Shown here piece by piece: positions 27,715-37,120 of a stretch of 64,000 nucleotides of DNA. A program made the position numbers and the translations under genes. How positions within the stretch are numbered: position 1 is the stretch's first letter; each line of letters starts with the position of its first letter. The stretch is from Chloroflexota bacterium (GTDB taxonomy: Bacteria; Chloroflexota; Anaerolineae; Anaerolineales; Anaerolineaceae). The stretch spans positions 1 to 64,000 of the forward strand of contig JAAZNC010000104.1 of NCBI GenBank assembly GCA_012798455.1. Reading direction: 5' to 3'. A model generated the notes under the pieces. That model was not told the origin of the DNA. It made no database searches and saw only the letters and a list, made by a program, of their open reading frames with translations.

Positions 27715-28765
27715 TTTTTAGTTGTTGTTTGAGATTGCTCATCACAGTGATGGGCGTTGGATCAACGTCATATGAAAGTGCCAAATAGTATGAGAAATAA
27801 TCTCCGAACAGAATAGCATCCCACATTTCTGCCAGACGAGAACTACCTTTGAATTCTACCGCATCCACAGCCAGCCCCGCCACCATCATCTCCTGTTTGG
27901 TCAAATCTGCACGCAATAAATTGCGCGGATGGGCAAAACTGCCCTTCAAGAAGATCGGCATGGTCCTTTCGATCAGGGCCGGGTCATTTTCAATACCTGC
28001 CAAGGTATTATGATCTGCTTCCGGAAGGAATTCGAATTGCGCCCAAGCTTTTGCTAATTCATTGATCTGCGTCTTCCAACGGCGTGCAACAGGCGCCAGA
28101 TGGTCAAAACCAAATACGGATACCAGTCTGCCGAGGGCTTGCCCCGCCAAGCGTTTGACAGGATTTTTAACAACAGGCACATCTGCCTTATATGTTTGTT
28201 GTTTTTCTTCGATCTCGGCAACGGTTTTTCGTATGAGTTCCTGCTGGCTGGGGATGAGGTCTAGTCTTTCCAACAAAGCCAGCAAGATGCCAAATGAAAA
28301 ACCCACTGCTGCACGTGGCTGCCCTTGATGCTCAAACGTCCATAAGGTTTTACCAGCTGACTGCGCTCGCTTTGCCAACTCACCACCGGTCGCCAATGCC
28401 AGAACAGATAAATTAGCAGCCAAGGCTTCATAAAACACTGAAAGCGTCTCTTCTGTATTGCCAGAATGGGAAGAAGCCACCACAAGGGTCTTATGCTGTT
28501 TTGCCCATTCCGGTAAATTATATTCGCGCAGGCTGATAACCGGTACTGAATTGAATGGTGCAACATAGGTAGAAAGCAGGTCAGCACCAATCGCCGAGCC
28601 TCCCATACCAGCTACCAAAATAAGATCCGGTTTTTGCAGATCATGCAAATCATATTTAAAGCTGGCTTGGAATGCATGGCTAAGCTGCTGTGGCAGCCCG
28701 TCTATCTCAGCCAGCATATTTTCTTTGTCCAGTCGATGAAATTCCGAGAATTGGTCGAGATGCAT
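27710..28765 (-). CDS. Bifunctional phosphoglucose/phosphomannose isomerase
   Basis: The enzyme interconverts glucose 6-phosphate, fructose 6-phosphate and mannose 6-phosphate. The 351 residues form two SIS domains with the signatures VAGMGGSAIGADLL and VVASSHSGNTEETL, a Glu in INELAKAWAQFEFLPE and the His in ADHNTLAG. The length matches the dual-function family of archaea and some bacteria rather than classic Pgi. It may feed glycolysis and also mannose-containing glycans. It follows a small gene by 15 bases and ends at a terminator. Confidence 0.9.
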   Translation of the reverse strand: MHLDQFSEFHRLDKENMLAEIDGLPQQLSHAFQASFKYDLHDLQKPDLILVAGMGGSAIGADLLSTYVAPFNSVPVISLREYNLPEWAKQHKTLVVASSHSGNTEETLSVFYEALAANLSVLALATGGELAKRAQSAGKTLWTFEHQGQPRAAVGFSFGILLALLERLDLIPSQQELIRKTVAEIEEKQQTYKADVPVVKNPVKRLAGQALGRLVSVFGFDHLAPVARRWKTQINELAKAWAQFEFLPEADHNTLAGIENDPALIERTMPIFLKGSFAHPRNLLRADLTKQEMMVAGLAVDAVEFKGSSRLAEMWDAILFGDYFSYYLALSYDVDPTPITVMSNLKQQLKK

Positions 28766-28780
28766 GTTCTTCCTTCTTTC

Positions 28781-28972
28781 CTAAGCGTCTTTCTTTATGA
28801 GATCCTGCATCAGATCCAGGAATTCCTGCCATTCCTCAATAAAAAAATGAAGGGTGACATTATTGAGTTCCAGGTGATAGATATCTTCGCCATCCGGTTC
28901 CTCGGATTTCCACGCCATATAGTTATCCGTCTCTGCGATGGTGACCACATTGGTTTTTTCTGAGTCAGACAT
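28781..28972 (-). CDS. Small conserved-looking acidic protein of unknown function
   Basis: The 63-residue protein is acidic, starts in two bases after the AI-2E transporter stop and ends 15 bases before the isomerase gene. The centre (DIYHLELNNVTLHFFIEEWQEF) alternates hydrophobic and charged residues like a strand followed by an amphipathic helix. Its tight position inside an operon supports it as real. No family is recognised. Confidence 0.7.
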   Translation of the reverse strand: MSDSEKTNVVTIAETDNYMAWKSEEPDGEDIYHLELNNVTLHFFIEEWQEFLDLMQDLIKKDA

Positions 28973-28974
28973 GA

Positions 28975-30216
28975 TTATTTTTTCCTCACAACTTTCTTTA
29001 TTTTTTTACTCATTTTTTCTCCGGCGTTGCTAACCCCCTGCGATGCTTTTTGATAAACCCTGCCGAAGAAACCATTTACATCCCCGGAATAATGCTGTTC
29101 TTCCATATGCTCCCAGGGATCCAGATCAAAAATCTTACGGAAGATATAATGCAGAAATAATTTAACCGTCGCAAGAATGGGAGAAGCGAAGATCATTCCC
29201 ATGACACCGAACAGGTCTAACCCGATCAACGCGGCAATGGTGATCATAGCCGGATGCAACTTCAAGCTGCCAGCCATCACGCGAGGTGTGAAAATATTGT
29301 CATAGATATTATCGATCAACCATCCTGAGACAGCCACCAGGGCAGCATATGGCAGCGGCTGCATACCAAAGACCGTACTACCCTGAAAGACCGCCACCAA
29401 GAAATATATCGACCAGGCTACGGCTACACCGATGTAGGGGATGAAATTAGCCAAGCCTGCCAGCACAGCCAACAGCACAAAGTACCGTACCCGTAAAAAT
29501 CCCAACAACACGATATAAATGCAAATACGTACTAAGAAAACCTTTGCCTGTCCACGAAAGAAAGCATTCCAGATAATATTGGTTTCTTTTCGCAAATGGA
29601 GTGCATCATCTTCATATGCTGGCATCATGCTCAAGAATATACTCTCTTTTTGTTTCTGGCTTTCATTCAACATCAGGTAAGCAATGATGACCGTTAAGAA
29701 GAATTTCCCAATGGCGCCAAATGCGCCGGTTGCTATTCCTCCAATGGAATTTCCGATACCGGACAGCAGTGGTTGGGCGTATTCCAAGACCTTGCCTCCC
29801 ACCACCTCCCAATCGATATATGATAGATCAATCTCCCATGGTCCGATCTTAAACTGAATCGCCGACAAATTTTGGATAAAACTGGAGACATCATTCGTAA
29901 CATTGAGTAGAAAATTCACCAAGCCCTGAATCTGTTCGACAATAGAAACACCACCCCACACCAAGGCTCCAATGATTATCAGCACCATGAATATCACCAA
30001 CAAAGCAGATGCCAGCCCCCAGGAAATCTTAAATTTCTTATGCAAAAACCTGGCGGCCGGTTGCAGGATCCAGGAAATGATAAAAGCGCCTGCCACGATC
30101 GGTATGAGATTAGAAAAACGAATGATGATTGCAACCACAATCACCAGTAGAATAATCACAATGATGCTCTTGGTGGTAGCTGACCAAGGCGGTGAAAGCT
30201 TCTTCCGTTGACTCAT
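28975..30216 (-). CDS. AI-2E family transporter (PerM-like)
   Basis: The 413-residue membrane protein has about eight helices in the AI-2E/PerM layout: an early pair, a large outer segment (about 70-150), then the core with LVAVSGWLIDNIYDNIFTPRVMAGSLKLHPA and GLDLFGVMGMIFASP. The family includes autoinducer-2 exporters and also Na+/H+ antiporters, so substrate is open. The Lys-rich tail is cytoplasmic. ATG 30216 is preferred; a TTG at 30249 overlapping the FHA stop is possible. It follows the FHA gene by 23 bases. Confidence 0.88.
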   Translation of the reverse strand: MSQRKKLSPPWSATTKSIIVIILLVIVVAIIIRFSNLIPIVAGAFIISWILQPAARFLHKKFKISWGLASALLVIFMVLIIIGALVWGGVSIVEQIQGLVNFLLNVTNDVSSFIQNLSAIQFKIGPWEIDLSYIDWEVVGGKVLEYAQPLLSGIGNSIGGIATGAFGAIGKFFLTVIIAYLMLNESQKQKESIFLSMMPAYEDDALHLRKETNIIWNAFFRGQAKVFLVRICIYIVLLGFLRVRYFVLLAVLAGLANFIPYIGVAVAWSIYFLVAVFQGSTVFGMQPLPYAALVAVSGWLIDNIYDNIFTPRVMAGSLKLHPAMITIAALIGLDLFGVMGMIFASPILATVKLFLHYIFRKIFDLDPWEHMEEQHYSGDVNGFFGRVYQKASQGVSNAGEKMSKKIKKVVRKK

Positions 30217-30239
30217 GTTAGTATTAATTTTTTTCCCTG

Positions 30240-30872
30240 TTAAGGACAAACTCCGGGTTGGATCTGGTTGAAAAACGCCCCGAAGAAATTACACCATTGA
30301 TCTGTCCATTCAATGATGAGCATGGGCAACACACAAAAGATCAACAGAAATAACAGCACGATGACCAAGACAATAACCCAAGTAGGGGTATTGCGCAACT
30401 TTTCTATTCCTAAAGGTGCATCGCTCTTTGTAGACGGTTTGGATTGCTTATCTGTTTTTTTTGTGCTAGCAGGCTGTCTTCCAGTCACATCAGAAACCTT
30501 CTTGACCTGCTTGGTGCCTTCCTGTTTCTTCTCAACGGAAAGTGGTTCAACAACAGGATTTTCTTCGACAATCTCACTGACAAATTCAAGAACTATCCCT
30601 TTCCCCAATGTGAGCAGGTCCCCATTTTTCAACTCGACCGGTTTGGTAATCTTCTTACCGGATTGGAAAGTTCCATTGGTAGATTTCAAATCTTCCAAAT
30701 AGAGGTTTTTGTTTTTAGTGAAGATACGAGCATGTTTGCGAGAGATTTCCGGATCGCTGATGATCAGGTCATTGATCAACTCGCGTCCAATCGATACTTC
30801 ATCTTTTTCAAGATGGATCACTTTTCCAACTTCAGGACCAGATTTCATGATAAGTTTGTTAATCAGTGTCAT
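30240..30872 (-). CDS. FHA-domain protein with C-terminal membrane anchor
   Basis: The 210-residue protein has an N-terminal FHA domain (about 10-95) with the phosphothreonine-binding signatures SIGRE, ISRKHARI and DLKSTNGTF. A basic, Ser/Thr/Lys-rich linker follows, then one membrane helix at about 165-190 and a short outer tail with two Cys. FHA domains read Ser/Thr phosphorylation; no kinase gene is nearby. The start at 30872 is fixed by GAGGAGGACGAA; upstream in-frame ATGs lack such a site. It heads the FHA/AI-2E/small protein/isomerase operon. Confidence 0.88.
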   Translation of the reverse strand: MTLINKLIMKSGPEVGKVIHLEKDEVSIGRELINDLIISDPEISRKHARIFTKNKNLYLEDLKSTNGTFQSGKKITKPVELKNGDLLTLGKGIVLEFVSEIVEENPVVEPLSVEKKQEGTKQVKKVSDVTGRQPASTKKTDKQSKPSTKSDAPLGIEKLRNTPTWVIVLVIVLLFLLIFCVLPMLIIEWTDQWCNFFGAFFNQIQPGVCP

Positions 30873-30902
30873 TTCGTCCTCCTCATTCATCTGCATCTTT
30901 AG

Positions 30903-30929
30903 TTTATAACGAACCGTCTTACTCGTCAA
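30903..30929 (-). promoter_or_regulatory. Possible promoter of the FHA operon
   Basis: On the minus strand TTGACG (30924-30929) is followed after 15 bases by TATAAA (30903-30908). The spacing is short, so this is a moderate match. Confidence 0.35.
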
Positions 30930-30940
30930 CGGAAGTTGTT

Positions 30941-31117
30941 AAAAAAACAGACCCCACCATGCCGTGTGCCGCGTAGTTTTGAACCTGCTTGCGCAGGTCG
31001 GGCTCCGACTTGCTAGATTCGCCTTGGCTTGCGCCTATCGCGTGACTAACAAAAGATAAGAACCCATTATTTAAGGTGTTGGCTCAAAACGTAAAGTGCC
31101 GCATCACGAACACAGCA
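30941..31117 (-). ncRNA. ssrS: Probable 6S RNA
   Basis: A roughly 175-base noncoding stretch begins after TATAAG (minus strand, about 31128) and ends with seven T. The ends pair: TGCTGTGT with ACACGGCA, then ACCC with GGGT. Inside, GTTTTGA pairs with TCAAAAC. The layout of closing stem, large central bubble and long terminal hairpin, plus the segments TGTGTTCGTGA, TTTTGAGCCAACACCTT and GGTTCAAAACTACGCGGCAC, agree with my memory of 6S RNA, the RNA polymerase-binding regulator. No coding frame fits. Identification needs a covariance-model search. Confidence 0.6.
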
Positions 31118-31212
31118 GGGTACCGTTCTTATACCATGATTTTTATGGAATGACTAGGTTAGTTCACCGGCTACTACTCGCATAAGTTTGATAGAATGGT
31201 GTGGGAGAAAAT

Positions 31213-31788
31213 ATGAGCCTTCGTGTATTTACTGCCATCGATCTATCACCTCAGGTGGTCGGCGCCATGCAAGCTTTTCAAAGAAAATTCGCCGAACAGA
31301 TACCCCCTATCTTACGATGGACAAAGGCAGAACAACTGCACATCACTTTAAAATTCGTGGGAGCCTTGCAGGAAGACCATCTTGCTCCAATCATGTCGCA
31401 CCTAGAGCGTGCGCTGCAAAACCAACCCTGTTTTCCGCTGGATTTCAGAGAAGCAGGGATCTTTCCCAATTTGCAATCTCCACGCATTCTCTGGATCGGA
31501 TTGCTGCCATCGCACGAATTACAAGCCATATACAGAATCAATGAAAGTATTTTCAAGGAATACGGCTATGCTCCGGAAAAACGTCCTTTTCAAGCACATA
31601 TCACCATCGGGCGCTTCAAAGACAAGTGCGGTTTCAACGACCTACAGATGTTCAGGAATGTGTACTTTACTTTGCAGAAGCATTTTAAAGCCATACAAAA
31701 GGTGGAGCACCTCACATTTTATGAAAGCACCCTGACTCCCCATGGAGCAGCATACAAAATTTGCGATACAATCACGTTTCAAGCCTAG
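31213..31788 (+). CDS. thpR: RNA 2',3'-cyclic phosphodiesterase (2H/LigT family)
   Basis: The 191-residue protein has the two H-x-T/S-x motifs of the 2H family, HITL at 43-46 and HITI at 129-132, spaced as usual. It opens 2',3'-cyclic phosphates at RNA ends. The start at 31213 follows GGGAGAAAAT; a GTG four codons upstream is less likely. It is 46 bases upstream of rsfS on the same strand, making a small RNA/ribosome-related pair. Confidence 0.9.
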   Translation: MSLRVFTAIDLSPQVVGAMQAFQRKFAEQIPPILRWTKAEQLHITLKFVGALQEDHLAPIMSHLERALQNQPCFPLDFREAGIFPNLQSPRILWIGLLPSHELQAIYRINESIFKEYGYAPEKRPFQAHITIGRFKDKCGFNDLQMFRNVYFTLQKHFKAIQKVEHLTFYESTLTPHGAAYKICDTITFQA

Positions 31789-31834
31789 TGGGTGCGTGTT
31801 AGAATAGAAAAGATATTTTTACAAGAGGTGAAAA

Positions 31835-32188
31835 CTGGGAACACAAAAAACATTAGAAATGGCTCGAGAGATCATCGCATCTCTTGAGGACAAAAAAGCG
31901 GAGGACATTGTTCTAATGGATATTAGCAATGTCTCTCAATTTACAGATTATTTCATCATCTGCAGCGGCACCAGTGATCGCATGCTGCAAAGCTTAGCCA
32001 GAACAGTTGATAATACCGCCAAGTCAAAATATAAATTGGATGCGAAAGTCAATGGCAAGTCAATCGAGGGTTGGATAACCCTCGATTTTGGGGACCTGGT
32101 GGTGCATGTCTTTTCCGCCCAACAAAGAGATTACTATCAGCTAGAAGACCTATGGGCGGAGGGAAAACTGATGCTGCGTCTGAAATAA
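31835..32188 (+). CDS. rsfS: Ribosomal silencing factor RsfS, probable CTG start
   Basis: RsfS binds ribosomal protein uL14 and blocks subunit joining. The core EDKKAEDIVLMDISNVSQFTDYFIICSGTSDR and the WITLDFGDLVVHVF segment are diagnostic. The only ATG (31859) has no Shine-Dalgarno and would make the N-terminus shorter than the family. In frame upstream, GAGGTG (31825-31830) is placed five bases before a CTG at 31835, giving LGTQKTLE ahead of the Met and a normal 117-residue protein. The stop is directly next to the stop of the convergent gene. Confidence 0.88.
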   Translation: MGTQKTLEMAREIIASLEDKKAEDIVLMDISNVSQFTDYFIICSGTSDRMLQSLARTVDNTAKSKYKLDAKVNGKSIEGWITLDFGDLVVHVFSAQQRDYYQLEDLWAEGKLMLRLK

Positions 32189-33574
32189 TCAATCCCTTTT
32201 ATTTTTCGCTGCCAGGTCGGCAGTATCCTGTGCCAATTTACGAATTGACAGTTTTTCTTTGCCTTTGATATAGGTTTCAAGCAGGTCACCAATCGGCTCT
32301 GACCATTTTTCTGGAACGCCATTCATCACACCCAGAATATTCCCAACCAGCCCACCATTGCAATCGACATCCATTCCTGCAATCGCCAGCAAGGAAAGGG
32401 TTTTGGTAAAATCTCCCTGCCCCAACCACAGTGCAAAGACATCCGCTGCAATATTGGGGTAAGCATGGATCCAGTTATAGCATTTCAGATCTTCCTCGAT
32501 GCTTTCCCAGATCGCTACCGTATCTCCGCCATTTTTGATCTTCTGCAGCGCGCTACTCACCACCGCAAAATATTGACTTTTTTGTGGAATGAACTCCATA
32601 CCAAGTTCAAGCAATTGATGAACATCTGTGACCTCAAATGCCAGAGAGGTGAGCACGGCAGCAAAGATCTCCCCATACACACCATTCCCAGCATGCGAAA
32701 CCACACCATCCATGTATGCCAACCGGGCTGCTTCCATCGCCCGGGCAGGAGCCAGCATACCGCATACCATTCCACGCATCTGCGCCCCGATCCATTCAGA
32801 GTAAGGATTGAACCAAGATCCGGAATCTGGGGGAAATATACCCATATTCAGATTACGAAGGGCGACCCATTCCGCCGACCAACCAAAGGGAATTTGTCTC
32901 ACCCATTCCATGGCGATCGCTTCGGAGGTGATCTGCGCTCCCATGGTGCGATAGGCATCCAAAAAAGCAAGCTCATAAACCACATCATCATTGGTGGTTT
33001 CGGGTTGGGTAATATAATTATCGATCACTCCATACACCTGGGCGATGCGTTTTCCGGTGTATCCTTCAATGCAGGTGCCAAATGAACCGCCTGCCAATTG
33101 ACCAATCCAACCCTGATAGATTCGCTCAGGGTAGTTTTCTTGCCATGCAGAGGAAGGGGGATTTTGTACATCCCCCATGGCGCGCCGGATCTCTTCCCAA
33201 GAATCGGGATGCTGAAATTGCTGATAAACATGCTGTGGATCAGGCTGTGCCATCTTCAATGCATGCAGGATTCTGGCGGTGATCACTCGCAGTTCATCCA
33301 TCTTGCCCTGTGCATGCAGCCGCATCCCTTCTTCCAGAAAAGCTTCCGCCGCACTGACATCATAGCCCTTGTTCCCAAGTGCCTGGGTCATTTCTACATA
33401 AGGTATTTCCGGTGCCGCTGAACCAGGTACCTTGGATGACCAGAACATATCCAATAAGGCATCCCCATAGGGAGCTTCAAAACCTGCTTCATACCAGTTA
33501 CTGTCGTGGATGCGACGGTCAAGTGGTACAGCATTCTCACGTAATTCTCGATCGATCTGCCAAGCTTTTTTCAT
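32189..33574 (-). CDS. ADP-ribosylglycohydrolase-family protein in a nucleoside transporter operon
   Basis: The 461-residue protein has the family's [17 protein letters not shown] start (about 154-170), the metal-binding [13 protein letters not shown], the [14 protein letters not shown] helix and a [14 protein letters not shown] site near the C-terminus. About 150 residues precede the catalytic domain and are not recognised. Family members cleave ADP-ribose or other N-glycosidic bonds. Being translationally coupled (four-base overlap) to BMP-type nucleoside permeases, it may hydrolyse an imported ribosyl compound; that role is inferred. Confidence 0.85.
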   Translation of the reverse strand: MKKAWQIDRELRENAVPLDRRIHDSNWYEAGFEAPYGDALLDMFWSSKVPGSAAPEIPYVEMTQALGNKGYDVSAAEAFLEEGMRLHAQGKMDELRVITARILHALKMAQPDPQHVYQQFQHPDSWEEIRRAMGDVQNPPSSAWQENYPERIYQGWIGQLAGGSFGTCIEGYTGKRIAQVYGVIDNYITQPETTNDDVVYELAFLDAYRTMGAQITSEAIAMEWVRQIPFGWSAEWVALRNLNMGIFPPDSGSWFNPYSEWIGAQMRGMVCGMLAPARAMEAARLAYMDGVVSHAGNGVYGEIFAAVLTSLAFEVTDVHQLLELGMEFIPQKSQYFAVVSSALQKIKNGGDTVAIWESIEEDLKCYNWIHAYPNIAADVFALWLGQGDFTKTLSLLAIAGMDVDCNGGLVGNILGVMNGVPEKWSEPIGDLLETYIKGKEKLSIRKLAQDTADLAAKNKRD

Positions 33575-34464
33575 GATAGAAATTCCTTTCTTTTGCGGGA
33601 TGAATAAATAAATAACGCGAACAAGGTCGCGATATACGGTACCATAGAAGTAAATTGGGAAGGCAAATACTGCTGCAGCAACAATCCAAAACCATCAGAA
33701 AAACCAAAGATCAGCGAGATCAAAGCGATACCCCAGGGATTGCCATTTACCAGAATAATAGCTGCCAAGGATATCCAGCCCTTTCCGGCAGACATATTTT
33801 CCGAAAAGAGGGTCACATAACCGAGTGATAGGAAAGCCCCTGCCAGCCCGCACAATACTCCACACAGTAGCACTAAAACTGTGCGAATATGATCAGATTG
33901 GACGCCACTGGTATTCAAACAATCTGCGTTATAACCTGCCGCGCGTAGCCTGAGTCCAAAACGTGTTTTAAAAACGAGGAAAGAGGAAGCAATAGTAGCC
34001 AGCAATCCAACATATACCAAGAGATTATGCCCGCTGACGATCTGCCCCAATACCGGAATATCCCTGACAACTGGAATGGAAATATTTGGAATGGATACAA
34101 TAGATGGATCAGCAAACGCACCTTTGACACCGAATATCTGGCGCAACATATACGTGGTAGCTCCCAAAGCAAACAAATTGAGGGCAATACCTGTAATGAA
34201 CTCATCCGTCTTCAATTTCACAGAGAACAGAATGAAGATCAACGCCATCACCAATGCACCCAGAATGGCAAAAACAATGCCCACAATCCAGGATTGATAA
34301 TAATATGAACCGATCACAGCAAAGAAAGCGCTGACCAACATCATGCCTTCCATGGCAATATTGAATATCCCGGCATAGTAGGTCATCGTTCCACCCAGTG
34401 CGGCTAATAATATAGGGGTGGCTCCGGTGATCATTCCATTAAGTAGACCGATCAGGATACTCAT
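33571..34464 (-). CDS. Nucleoside-type ABC transporter permease (NupQ/YufQ-like)
   Basis: The 297-residue membrane protein belongs to the branched-chain/ribose-type permease superfamily used by BMP-dependent nucleoside importers. About eight to ten hydrophobic helices are visible, with the family segments [34 protein letters not shown] and [19 protein letters not shown]. It overlaps its partner permease by four bases at 34461-34464 and the ADP-ribosylglycohydrolase-like gene by four bases at the other end. Confidence 0.93.
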   Translation of the reverse strand: MSILIGLLNGMITGATPILLAALGGTMTYYAGIFNIAMEGMMLVSAFFAVIGSYYYQSWIVGIVFAILGALVMALIFILFSVKLKTDEFITGIALNLFALGATTYMLRQIFGVKGAFADPSIVSIPNISIPVVRDIPVLGQIVSGHNLLVYVGLLATIASSFLVFKTRFGLRLRAAGYNADCLNTSGVQSDHIRTVLVLLCGVLCGLAGAFLSLGYVTLFSENMSAGKGWISLAAIILVNGNPWGIALISLIFGFSDGFGLLLQQYLPSQFTSMVPYIATLFALFIYSSRKRKEFLS

Positions 34465-35498
34465 TTCAGTTCCTCCTTGGCTTTTCGCCGAACCGCCAAT
34501 TTATTCATCAAAATTGCAAAGTATCCCCTGCCCGCCACGATCACCAACACAATAACCGATTGGATCACCATGATGAATTCCCGTGGAACAGCAGTGATCA
34601 GTTCCATTCCGATCGCACCGGTTTGCAGAACAGAGAAGAACAATCCATACAATAACGTAGCCACAATACCATTATTGGCAACCATAGCAATCATGATACC
34701 ATCCCAGGCATAATTGGCGCCCAACCCTTTCAAGAAACGATGTGGGCCTGCCATAACCACCAAGCCCCCTGCCAGCCCTGCCAAGGCGCCTGTCAGCAGC
34801 ATCACTTTCATATAGTTCTTTTCGATCTGGCAGCCCCCCAAGCGTGCGAAAATACTGTTTTGTCCCGAGATGCGCCATTCGTAACCAGCAACCGTCTTAC
34901 TCGTTATAAACCACACTACAATGAATGCCAACACCATCACAATAACACTGCTATTAAAATCCCCCCATTCGGGCAACCAGCCACTGACATTGATAGCTGG
35001 GGTCATGGGAGAATAGGCGGTCTTGTCAAAGAAGGGGTAGGAAATTGCCCAATAGGTAAAAAAGTCTGCAATCATATTCAACATCAAAGTAGTGATGAAC
35101 TCATCCATCTTGAACCACAACCGCATCAAGCCAGCCAGCCCCGACCACAAAGCACCACCCAGCATTGCCAGCAAGATCAAAGCCGGAATCATTAAAACAG
35201 GAGGAAGGTCAAGGTAGAGACCACCGATGGTCGCCAGCAAAGCACCCATCAAGAATTGACCGGGTTGCCCCAAATTCACCGGACCGGAAGCAAAGGCAAG
35301 CGATGCTGATAGCCCTGTCAGAATCAACGGTACAGAATTCTGCAACATGGTGGTGAAAGTAAAGAATGACCCCAATGAATAATTGAACAAGGCTGCATAA
35401 GTTTCGAAAGGAGCATATCCCTGCACCACCATAACTATCGCACCCAACATCAGCGCGATAAAAATGCCCAGCAGTCCATTAATGAGGTTGTTTTTCAT
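34461..35498 (-). CDS. Nucleoside-type ABC transporter permease (NupP/YufP-like)
   Basis: The 345-residue membrane protein is the second channel subunit. It has the family segments [27 protein letters not shown] and [17 protein letters not shown], and about nine helices. Its start lies 20 bases inside the end of the ATP-binding gene, so these cistrons are tightly coupled. Together with the binding lipoprotein and ATPase it should import nucleosides. Confidence 0.93.
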   Translation of the reverse strand: MKNNLINGLLGIFIALMLGAIVMVVQGYAPFETYAALFNYSLGSFFTFTTMLQNSVPLILTGLSASLAFASGPVNLGQPGQFLMGALLATIGGLYLDLPPVLMIPALILLAMLGGALWSGLAGLMRLWFKMDEFITTLMLNMIADFFTYWAISYPFFDKTAYSPMTPAINVSGWLPEWGDFNSSVIVMVLAFIVVWFITSKTVAGYEWRISGQNSIFARLGGCQIEKNYMKVMLLTGALAGLAGGLVVMAGPHRFLKGLGANYAWDGIMIAMVANNGIVATLLYGLFFSVLQTGAIGMELITAVPREFIMVIQSVIVLVIVAGRGYFAILMNKLAVRRKAKEELK

Positions 35499-37029
35499 TG
35501 AACTTCCCTTCCAACATGAGATAGCCTATTTCTTCAACCGAAGTTTTTTCTACAGGCAGATCCGCCACCAGTTTACCGCGATGCAGCACCAGGATACGAT
35601 CTGCTATACGAAACAACTCATCGAGGTCAGAAGAGATCAACAAGATCGCCCGTTGCTGACTGCGCATTGCCAGGATCTGTTCATGGACATATTCAATCGA
35701 TCCCACATCCAAACCGCGGGTGGGTTGATCGAGCAATACAAAAGGCGAATTGAGGGATAATTCACGTCCCAGAATGACCTTTTGCTGATTTCCTCCCGAC
35801 AAAGATTGAAAAGCAACATCAGGAGATCCCATACTGACCGAAAAACGATCCCTGATCTCTTGCGCAAATTTGGAGATCTCCTTGAAATCAAGGATGAATC
35901 CATTCCATTTTTGAAAACGGGGCTCAAGTTTATGATGGGTCATCACCAAATTTTCCGCAATGGGAGCCGTTACCGATGAACCCATGGTCTTGCGATCTTG
36001 GGGAACATAAGAGAGCAGTCTTCTCCGCTCAAGGATGTCTGCATGGGTGATATCTTTCTTATTAATTGAATAATATCCCTGTTGGGGTGTGATCAATCCC
36101 ATGATGGAGTTGACCAATTCAAATTGCCCATTTCCTTCCACTCCCGCAATACCCACGATCTCACCCGAAGAGACTTGAAAGCTGATATCCTGCAGGCGAA
36201 CCACCCGATCAGCATCATGATATGCAACATGTTCCGCCTGAAAGACCACCTGCCCATGCTGATTGGGTTGGCGCAATGAAGTGAAAATAACCTCTCTGCC
36301 CACCATCATCTTCGCCAACTCTTCTTTGGTGGTGTGGCTATCGACCGTTCCGATCATCTTCCCTCGCCGCAACACAGTGATACGGTCGCTCAGTGCCAAC
36401 ACTTCATCAAGGTGATGGGAAATGAAGAGAATAGTATGTCCATTATCACTCAAGCGCCGCAATTCATTGAACAATTGAGGGATCTCTTGAGGAGTGAGCA
36501 CCGCAGTTGGTTCGTCCATGATCAGAACTGACACATTGCGATAAAGCAATTTCAATATTTCCACTTTTTGTTGAGCAGCAACAGAGATATCTTTGACCAT
36601 CGCCTGTGGATCGAGATTGAAACCAAATTCATCGATCTTTTTTTGCACTTCGGCAATTGCTCTTTTTTCATCGAGCTTGCCGAATTTATTGACTGGTTCC
36701 AGTCCCAGGATCACATTCTGCCAAACAGAATATTCGGGAATCAAGAGAATTTCCTGGTGCACCATCCCGATCCCATTTGCAATGGCATCTCCAGTGGAGA
36801 TGAAATCAACCGGCTGCTGACGATACAGGATCTGTCCTGCATCCATTGCCTCCATTGCATACAAGATCTTCATGAGGGTAGATTTTCCAGCACCATTTTC
36901 TCCAACGATAGCATGGATCTCGCCCTGTTTGAAATCGACGGTTACATCATTCAAAGCGACCACATCCGGTGGAAACACTTTTACGATATGTTGCATTTCA
37001 ATCAAAGGAGCTGAAATGGGTCTATTCAA
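35479..37029 (-). CDS. Nucleoside-type ABC transporter, double ATP-binding protein (NupO/YufO-like)
   Basis: The 516-residue protein holds two ABC domains. The first has Walker [10 protein letters not shown] and an altered signature [12 protein letters not shown]; the second has GVEGNGQ in place of a standard Walker A and the signature LSGGNQQK with DQPTRGLD. One site is therefore degenerate, as usual for this family. TTG at 37029 is the chosen start because TTAGGAGAAGCATC precedes it; a TTG seven codons earlier lacks a site. A long stem-loop separates it from the binding-protein gene. Confidence 0.94.
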   Translation of the reverse strand: MNRPISAPLIEMQHIVKVFPPDVVALNDVTVDFKQGEIHAIVGENGAGKSTLMKILYAMEAMDAGQILYRQQPVDFISTGDAIANGIGMVHQEILLIPEYSVWQNVILGLEPVNKFGKLDEKRAIAEVQKKIDEFGFNLDPQAMVKDISVAAQQKVEILKLLYRNVSVLIMDEPTAVLTPQEIPQLFNELRRLSDNGHTILFISHHLDEVLALSDRITVLRRGKMIGTVDSHTTKEELAKMMVGREVIFTSLRQPNQHGQVVFQAEHVAYHDADRVVRLQDISFQVSSGEIVGIAGVEGNGQFELVNSIMGLITPQQGYYSINKKDITHADILERRRLLSYVPQDRKTMGSSVTAPIAENLVMTHHKLEPRFQKWNGFILDFKEISKFAQEIRDRFSVSMGSPDVAFQSLSGGNQQKVILGRELSLNSPFVLLDQPTRGLDVGSIEYVHEQILAMRSQQRAILLISSDLDELFRIADRILVLHRGKLVADLPVEKTSVEEIGYLMLEGKFNEKQPH

Positions 37030-37048
37030 GATGCTTCTCCTAATTATC

Positions 37049-37097
37049 AAGAAGCGTGAGAACTAACTTTCGAGGTTGTTTTATTCTCACGCTTCTT
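37049..37097 (-). other. Long stem-loop between binding-protein and ATPase genes
   Basis: AAGAAGCGTGAGAA (37049-37062) and TTCTCACGCTTCTT (37084-37097) are perfect complements around a 21-base loop. On the coding (minus) strand no T-run follows, so it probably protects the upstream message or causes partial termination. Confidence 0.75.
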
Positions 37098-37120
37098 TTT
37101 ATTTCATTTTAATTTTAATC

